Positions 27,436 through 32,484 of a stretch of 32,484 nt of DNA are shown here, one piece after another. Source of the stretch: an uncultured Erwinia sp. (GTDB lineage Bacteria > Pseudomonadota > Gammaproteobacteria > Enterobacterales > Enterobacteriaceae). The translations under genes were made by a program, and so were the position numbers. Every line of letters begins with the position of its first letter. Position 1 is the stretch's first letter. The notes below the pieces were generated by a model, which was not told the DNA's origin, did not search any database, and was given only the letters and a program-made list of their open reading frames with translations. The stretch covers positions 1 to 32,484 of the forward strand of contig CAJYIY010000112.1 of the NCBI GenBank assembly GCA_913775305.1. The letters are read 5' to 3'.

Positions 27436-28041
27436 TCAGGATTTGATAATATCGCGCTGGCGCAGCAGGTCTAATATCTGGGCGGTTAAATGTGTTACCA
27501 ATTGTTCGCCATCAAGGTGGATATCCGGGCGCTCCGGCGCCTCATAAACCGAGTCGATACCGGTAAAATTACGCAGCTCTCCGGCCCGGGCCTTTTTGTA
27601 TAACCCTTTTGGATCGCGCGCTTCGCAAATGGCCAGCGGGGTATCAACAAATACCTCAATAAATCGCCCCTCCCCCAACATTTCACGCACACTGTCGCGT
27701 TCGACACGGTGCGGTGAAATAAAGGCGGTGAGCACCAGCAAACCCGCATCCACCATTAGCTTTGCCACTTCCCCCACCCGGCGAATATTCTCCCGGCGGT
27801 GGTCTTCACTGAAGCCGAGATCGCGGCACAGGCCGTGACGCACGTTATCACCATCCAGCAGATAGGTACTGACGCCCAGGCGGTGCAGTACCTGCTCCAG
27901 CGCACCGGCGACGGTGGATTTACCGGAGCCGGAAAGCCCGGTAAACCACAGTACCGCCCCCTGATGACCATGCAGCCCTTCACGTTCCTCCCGGCTGACC
28001 GGGTGATCGTGCCAGACAACATTCTCGTCATGCAGGGCCAT
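27436..28041 (-). CDS. cysC: Adenylylsulfate kinase
   Basis: The 201-residue kinase converts APS plus ATP to PAPS, the second step of sulfate activation. The P-loop is GLSGSGKST (35-43), and the family's [15 protein letters not shown] and IFVDTPL-type ([24 protein letters not shown]) segments are present. It follows cysN with one intervening base and is the last gene of the operon. Confidence 0.98.
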   Translation of the reverse strand: MALHDENVVWHDHPVSREEREGLHGHQGAVLWFTGLSGSGKSTVAGALEQVLHRLGVSTYLLDGDNVRHGLCRDLGFSEDHRRENIRRVGEVAKLMVDAGLLVLTAFISPHRVERDSVREMLGEGRFIEVFVDTPLAICEARDPKGLYKKARAGELRNFTGIDSVYEAPERPDIHLDGEQLVTHLTAQILDLLRQRDIIKS

Positions 28042-28042
28042 C

Positions 28043-29470
28043 TCAGCGATCCCCCAACAGATCGCGCGCGTTCCAGTGTGGGAAATGACGACGCACCAGC
28101 GCGTTCAGCTCCAGCTCAAAGGCGCTGTAGTTGCCCGCTGCCTGCTGCGTTTCCGCCAGCGGCTCAAGGATCATACCGGCACCCACCGTGACGTTGCTCA
28201 GGCGATCGATAAAGATCATTCCACCAGTCACCGGGTTTTGCTGATACGGATCCAGAACCATCGGTTCATCAAAGGTGACGTCCACCAGGCCAATTCCGTT
28301 CAGCGGCAGCGCTTCCGCCCCGTGACGGGTCAGGTTATTGATCTCAACCTGATACTGAATGTTTTCAACGCGAGCGCGGGTCTTTTTACCGGCAATTTTC
28401 ACGTCAAAACTCTGTCCGGGCATCAGCGGCTGCTCGGCCATCCATACCACGTTGACCGATGCGCCCCGTACCGGCTTGAGATCGACCTCAGCGGCGACCA
28501 GCAGATCACCCCGGCTGATATCGATTTCATCTTTCAGCACCAGGGTAATGGCTTCTCCGGCGCTGGCCTGCTGCAGGTCGCCATCGAAGGTCACAATGCG
28601 GGCAATGGCAGATTCAACCCCGGACGGCAGTACTTTCACGCGCTGCCCCACCTCTACCACACCTGATGCCAGCGTGCCGGCATAGCCACGGAAGTCGAGG
28701 TTCGGACGGTTAACATACTGCACCGGAAAACGCATCGGCTGCTGTTCTACCACACGCTGCACCTCGACGGTTTCCAGTACGTCGAGCAGCGTTGGGCCGC
28801 TGTACCAGTTCATGGCGGCGCTCTGCGTTGCCACGTTCTCGCCCTCCAGCGCGGAGAGCGGCACGAAACGAATGTCCAGATCTCCCGGCAGCTGTTCGGC
28901 GAAGTCGAGGTAGCTTTGTCTGATCTCTTCAAAAGTCTGCTGGCTGTAATCCACCAGATCCATTTTGTTAACCGCCACGACCAGAGACTTGATGCCCAGC
29001 AGCGTGGAAATAAAGCTGTGACGACGGGTTTGATCGAGCACGCCTTTACGCGCGTCGATCAGCAAAATCGCCAGATCGCAGGTTGAAGCACCGGTTGCCA
29101 TGTTGCGCGTGTACTGCTCGTGGCCGGGGGTATCCGCGATAATGAATTTACGCTTCTCGGTTGAGAAATAGCGGTAGGCGACATCAATCGTGATGCCCTG
29201 TTCACGCTCGGCCTGTAGACCATCGACCAGCAGGGCCAGATCCAGCTTCTCCCCCTGAGTACCGTGACGCTTGCTGTCGTTATGCAGCGTGGAAAGCTGG
29301 TCTTCATAAATCTGTCGGGTATCGTGCAGCAGGCGGCCAATCAGCGTACTTTTGCCATCATCAACGCTGCCGCAGGTCAGAAAGCGCAGCAGGCTTTTAT
29401 GCTGCTGAGCGTGCAGCCAGGCTTCCACACCACCCTGATCGGCGATCTGTTGTGCAATAATCGTATTCAT
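28043..29470 (-). CDS. cysN: Sulfate adenylyltransferase subunit 1 (GTPase)
   Basis: This 475-residue GTPase, related to EF-Tu, drives APS formation by the CysD subunit. G1 is GSVDDGKST (34-42), G3 is [11 protein letters not shown], and G4 is NKMD. Two beta-barrel domains follow. Unlike some bacteria there is no fusion to CysC; the kinase is a separate downstream gene. Preceded by cysD with a 9-base gap. Confidence 0.98.
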   Translation of the reverse strand: MNTIIAQQIADQGGVEAWLHAQQHKSLLRFLTCGSVDDGKSTLIGRLLHDTRQIYEDQLSTLHNDSKRHGTQGEKLDLALLVDGLQAEREQGITIDVAYRYFSTEKRKFIIADTPGHEQYTRNMATGASTCDLAILLIDARKGVLDQTRRHSFISTLLGIKSLVVAVNKMDLVDYSQQTFEEIRQSYLDFAEQLPGDLDIRFVPLSALEGENVATQSAAMNWYSGPTLLDVLETVEVQRVVEQQPMRFPVQYVNRPNLDFRGYAGTLASGVVEVGQRVKVLPSGVESAIARIVTFDGDLQQASAGEAITLVLKDEIDISRGDLLVAAEVDLKPVRGASVNVVWMAEQPLMPGQSFDVKIAGKKTRARVENIQYQVEINNLTRHGAEALPLNGIGLVDVTFDEPMVLDPYQQNPVTGGMIFIDRLSNVTVGAGMILEPLAETQQAAGNYSAFELELNALVRRHFPHWNARDLLGDR

Positions 29471-29479
29471 GATGGCTCC

Positions 29480-30388
29480 TTAGAAATAACCCTGGCGTTT
29501 CTTCAGCTCCATGGAGCCGGCCTGATCGCGGTCAATCACCCGCCCCTGACGCTCGCTGGTGGTAGAAACCAGCATCTCTTCGATAATGTCCGGCAGCGTT
29601 TGCGCCTCGGATTCGACCGCGCCGGTCAGCGGCCAGCAGCCAAGGGTACGAAAACGTACCATGCGCTGTTCGATCACTTCACCCGGTTGCAGCTCGATAC
29701 GATCGTCATCGATCATCATCAACATCCCGTCACGCTCCAGCACCGGGCGCTCTGCGGCCAGGTAGAGCGGAACGATTTCAATATTCTCCAGGAAGATATA
29801 CTGCCAGATATCCAGCTCAGTCCAGTTGGACAGCGGGAAGACGCGGATACTTTCGCCTTTGTTAATCTGGCCGTTGTAGTTGTGCCACAGCTCCGGGCGC
29901 TGATTTTTTGGATCCCAGCGGTGGAAGCGGTCGCGGAAAGAGTAGATTCGCTCTTTCGCACGGGATTTTTCCTCATCGCGACGTGCACCACCGAAGGCCG
30001 CATCAAAACCGTGTTTGTTCAGCGCCTGCTTCAGCCCCTCGGTTTTCATGATATCGGTATGCTTGGCGCTGCCGTGGACAAACGGGTTGATCCCCATTGC
30101 CACCCCTTCCGGGTTACGGTGAACCAACAGTTCGGCACCGATATTTTTAACCGTACGATCGCGGAATTCGTACATCTCACGGAATTTCCAGCCGGTATCA
30201 ACGTGCAGCAGCGGAAACGGCAGGGTCCCCGGATAAAAGGCCTTACGCGCCAGGTGCAGCATCACCGATGAGTCTTTACCGATGGAGTACATCATCACCG
30301 GATTAGCGAATTCTGCCGCCACTTCGCGGATAATATGGATACTCTCCGCCTCCAGTTGACGCAGGTGAGTCAGACGTTTTTGATCCAT
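29480..30388 (-). CDS. cysD: Sulfate adenylyltransferase subunit 2
   Basis: The 302-residue catalytic subunit of ATP sulfurylase forms APS from ATP and sulfate. The PP-loop motif [12 protein letters not shown] (35-46) and the later [15 protein letters not shown] and [14 protein letters not shown] segments are characteristic. The length equals E. coli CysD. It lies 9 bases after cysG, so sulfate activation and siroheme synthesis are co-expressed. Confidence 0.98.
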   Translation of the reverse strand: MDQKRLTHLRQLEAESIHIIREVAAEFANPVMMYSIGKDSSVMLHLARKAFYPGTLPFPLLHVDTGWKFREMYEFRDRTVKNIGAELLVHRNPEGVAMGINPFVHGSAKHTDIMKTEGLKQALNKHGFDAAFGGARRDEEKSRAKERIYSFRDRFHRWDPKNQRPELWHNYNGQINKGESIRVFPLSNWTELDIWQYIFLENIEIVPLYLAAERPVLERDGMLMMIDDDRIELQPGEVIEQRMVRFRTLGCWPLTGAVESEAQTLPDIIEEMLVSTTSERQGRVIDRDQAGSMELKKRQGYF

Positions 30389-30397
30389 AACTTTTCC

Positions 30398-31813
30398 TCA
30401 AGCCAAATTCACAACGGCGGACTCGCGTCCGTCCTGCTGCGCAGAATGTTGATACCACGCCAGCTGCTGATGCAGATTGACGACTTCACCAATCACTAAC
30501 AGCGCCGGCGTTGGGGCGTTGCGTGCCAGCTCTTCAAGCTGTTGTAAGGTGCCGGTCAGAACCTGCTGATCCTGACGGGTGCCGCGGCTGATTACCGCCG
30601 CAGGCGTGTGCGGGTCGCGCCCGTGGGCGATAAGCTGGCTGGAAATCTCAGCGGCTTTCATTGTTCCCATATAGACCGCCAGCGTCTGACTGGCACGGGC
30701 CAGTGATGGCCAGTCCATACTGCTGCCGTCTTCACGGCAGTGGCCGGTAATAAACAGGGCGCTCTGCGCATAATCGCGGTGCGTCAGCGGGATACCGGCA
30801 TAGGCGGTGGCACCTGCTGCTGCGGTCACGCCCGGCACCACCTGGAAAGGAATCCCCGCCGCCACCGCGGCCTGTAGCTCTTCGCCGCCGCGGCCAAAGA
30901 TAAACGGATCACCGCCTTTGAGACGCACCACCCGCTTACCTTGCCGAGCCAGTTCCACCAGCAGACGGTTGGTCTCTTCCTGCGATACGCTGTGCGCATT
31001 AGCGCGTTTGCCAACGCAGATGCGATCGGCATCGCGGCGCACCAGGTCAAGCACTTCATCGCTGACCAGATGGTCATACAGCACCACGTCCGCCAGCTGC
31101 ATCACCTGCAAACCACGCAACGTCAGCAGGCCGCTGTCGCCGGGACCGGCCCCCACCAGGATAATCTCGCCCTGCTTTGCTTCCGGCTCCTCCAGCTGGT
31201 TATCCAGCGTGCGCTTTGCGCCCTCCAGGTTACCGGAGGCCACCTGACTGGCAAACAGGCCATTAAAGGCTTTTTCCCAGAAACGGCGGCGTTCAGACAT
31301 CATGTGAAAACGGGCTTTGACCTTGTCGCGCCACTGTCCGGCGATAGATGCCATCTGGCCGAGATTGGCCGGCAGCAGAGACTCCAGTTTTTCGCGCAGC
31401 AAACGCGCCAGCACCGGCGCCGTTCCGCTGGAGGAGATGGCCACCACAAGCGGCGAGCGATCGACAATCGAAGGAAAGATAAAGGAGCACTTTGGCTGAT
31501 CGTCTACCACGTTAGCCAGCAGATGACGGGCGGTGGCATCCAGATAAACCTGGCCGTTGAGGTCGGCATCGTCGGTAGCCGCTATTACCAGGAATACCTG
31601 ATCCAGCTGGGCAGGCTGATAGGCGGTAGCCAGCCATTCAATGCTGTTTGTTGCGGCCAGTGCGCTGAGTTCTTCGCACAGCTGGCGCGAAACCACCTGC
31701 ACGCGTGCACCGGCACGACGCAGCAGCTCAATTTTACGTGCTGCCACATCACCACCGCCGACTACCAGCACGGGTTTGTGCCTGATATCAGCAAAAAGAG
31801 GAAGATAATCCAC
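30398..31813 (-). CDS. cysG: Siroheme synthase (trifunctional)
   Basis: The 471-residue protein makes siroheme from uroporphyrinogen III. The N-terminal CysG-B half has the NAD-binding [11 protein letters not shown] (17-27), D104/D105 and the phosphorylatable S128 in [14 protein letters not shown], giving dehydrogenase and ferrochelatase activity. The C-terminal CysG-A half is a SAM methyltransferase ([42 protein letters not shown]). In E. coli cysG sits with the nir operon; here it leads the cysDNC operon, linking siroheme supply to sulfite reduction. Other cysG copies elsewhere in the genome cannot be excluded. Confidence 0.98.
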   Translation of the reverse strand: MDYLPLFADIRHKPVLVVGGGDVAARKIELLRRAGARVQVVSRQLCEELSALAATNSIEWLATAYQPAQLDQVFLVIAATDDADLNGQVYLDATARHLLANVVDDQPKCSFIFPSIVDRSPLVVAISSSGTAPVLARLLREKLESLLPANLGQMASIAGQWRDKVKARFHMMSERRRFWEKAFNGLFASQVASGNLEGAKRTLDNQLEEPEAKQGEIILVGAGPGDSGLLTLRGLQVMQLADVVLYDHLVSDEVLDLVRRDADRICVGKRANAHSVSQEETNRLLVELARQGKRVVRLKGGDPFIFGRGGEELQAAVAAGIPFQVVPGVTAAAGATAYAGIPLTHRDYAQSALFITGHCREDGSSMDWPSLARASQTLAVYMGTMKAAEISSQLIAHGRDPHTPAAVISRGTRQDQQVLTGTLQQLEELARNAPTPALLVIGEVVNLHQQLAWYQHSAQQDGRESAVVNLA

Positions 31814-31880
31814 GAGAACCTTGTCTTAATCACATGACCTTACCAGGACTATACGTGCCTGGATTAAGGCTTATGAAATT

Positions 31881-31916
31881 ACTAATTGGAATGAGTAGTT
31901 ACCGAATGGAATAACG
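31881..31916 (-). promoter_or_regulatory. Possible CysB-binding region upstream of cysG
   Basis: On the minus strand TTATTCCATTCGG is followed by ACTCATTCCAATTAG, an arrangement of ATTCC half-sites like those bound by the LysR-type activator CysB at cys promoters. It lies 68 to 103 bases before the cysG start. CysB sites are poorly conserved, so this is suggestive only. The remainder of the 255-base cysG-iap gap shows no gene. Confidence 0.35.
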
Positions 31917-32068
31917 TTACGGCAAAGCTGCGAACAAAATGTGCTTAACGGATGATATTTCGGGCCTTTCAGAATGAATGGAATTGTCTAACCGTGCGCA
32001 CAATTTCATACTGACCGGGAAAAAAATTTTCTGCCACTCGTCACTGATGATGGACTAAGGATCTGTTC

Positions 32069-32484
32069 ATGTTGAATCTTTTGCGCCTGGGTGCGCTGAC
32101 CACACTCCTTAGCTGTACGGTCAGTTTACCCGCTGTAGGCGCCGACCTGAAAACAGGTAGCATCGCTGAACAGCAGCTGCGCCATATTGCCACCTATTTC
32201 CCCGGACGGATGGCGGGCAGCCCGGCAGAAATGCTGACGGCCGACTACCTGCAACACCAGTTTGCCGAACTGGGCTACCAAAGTGACTTACGGCGTTTTA
32301 CGACCCGCTATGCCTGGCAGCATCAGGATGGGCAACAGACGTGGCGCAACGTCAACGCCACATCGGTGATTGCCGCGCGATCAGGCGAAGTGCCACAGCA
32401 AATAGTGGTTATGGCGCACAGCGACAGCTGGACACCGCACAACGACCGCGAACAGCAAGATAATCTGGGTGGACTGAGCGATCA
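32069..32484 (+). CDS. iap: Alkaline phosphatase isozyme conversion aminopeptidase (partial, runs off the window)
   Basis: The open frame gives 138 codons to the edge. An N-terminal signal peptide (MLNLLRLGALTTLLSC, likely cleaved after VGA) precedes RHIATYFPGRMAGSPAEMLTADYL, close to the M28-family aminopeptidase Iap of E. coli. IVVMAHSDSW holds the first metal-ligand histidine (E. coli has AHLDTY). Iap acts in the periplasm, trimming the N-terminal residue of alkaline phosphatase. AAGGA lies seven bases upstream of the ATG. It is divergent from cysG, as the next backbone gene in E. coli. Confidence 0.93.
   Translation, partial: MLNLLRLGALTTLLSCTVSLPAVGADLKTGSIAEQQLRHIATYFPGRMAGSPAEMLTADYLQHQFAELGYQSDLRRFTTRYAWQHQDGQQTWRNVNATSVIAARSGEVPQQIVVMAHSDSWTPHNDREQQDNLGGLSD

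Noticed and set aside
29264-30271. 335-codon plus-strand open frame across cysN and cysD
   Set aside because: It spans two conserved minus-strand genes and the gap between them; codon pattern is the complement of cysD/cysN.
30941-31837. 298-codon plus-strand frame over cysG
   Set aside because: Antisense shadow of cysG with no recognisable domain or ribosome site.
31814-32484. CRISPR array near iap, as in E. coli
   Set aside because: No spaced direct repeats are visible in the window; any array would lie beyond the right edge.

Overview
The window is a chromosomal segment of a gamma-proteobacterium of the order Enterobacterales. The backbone (mutS, rpoS-nlpD-pcm-surE-truD-ispF-ispD-ftsB, ygbE, cysCNDG, iap) matches the E. 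coli mutS-to-iap neighbourhood in order and near residue-for-residue. The cysG-cysDNC arrangement and overall similarity suggest an Erwinia/Pantoea-like plant- or environment-associated enterobacterium. That genus-level guess is inference only.

Layout. (1) Positions 1-5200, visibly AT-rich: the end of an integrated mobile island on the minus strand. A tyrosine integrase is followed by a small AlpA/excisionase-like DNA-binding protein, an OLD-family ATPase/TOPRIM nuclease and a UvrD-like helicase that runs off the left edge. The last two form a Gabija-type (GajA/GajB-like) anti-phage pair. All four genes are packed with gaps of 2 bases or overlaps of 1 base, and three phased TGTATACC motifs sit on the probable integrase promoter. 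(2) 5229-7883: mutS and its terminator; the mobile island abuts the mutS start codon. (3) 7884-11231: the variable mutS-rpoS interval. It holds a decayed IS3-family transposase, the 3' end of a yggS-like gene, an intact DMT-transporter/ATP-grasp-ligase pair, and a faint possible hemerythrin-like relic. (4) 11243-20345: the respiratory nitrate reductase locus narK-narGHJI (minus) divergent from narL (plus), with FNR and NarL sites between them and no narX. (5) 20412-26836: the stress and housekeeping cluster rpoS, nlpD, pcm, surE, truD, ispF, ispD, ftsB. (6) 27030-31813: ygbE and the sulfate-activation/siroheme operon cysG-cysD-cysN-cysC. (7) 32069 to the end: the start of iap.

How the parts work together. 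NarK imports nitrate, NarGHI reduces it using quinol, NarJ assembles NarG, and FNR plus NarL would switch the locus on under anaerobiosis with nitrate. CysDN and CysC activate sulfate to PAPS, while CysG makes the siroheme needed by sulfite (and nitrite) reductase. The most interesting accessory content is the integrase-driven Gabija-like operon inserted at mutS and the small peptide-ligase/exporter cluster truncated by an IS remnant.
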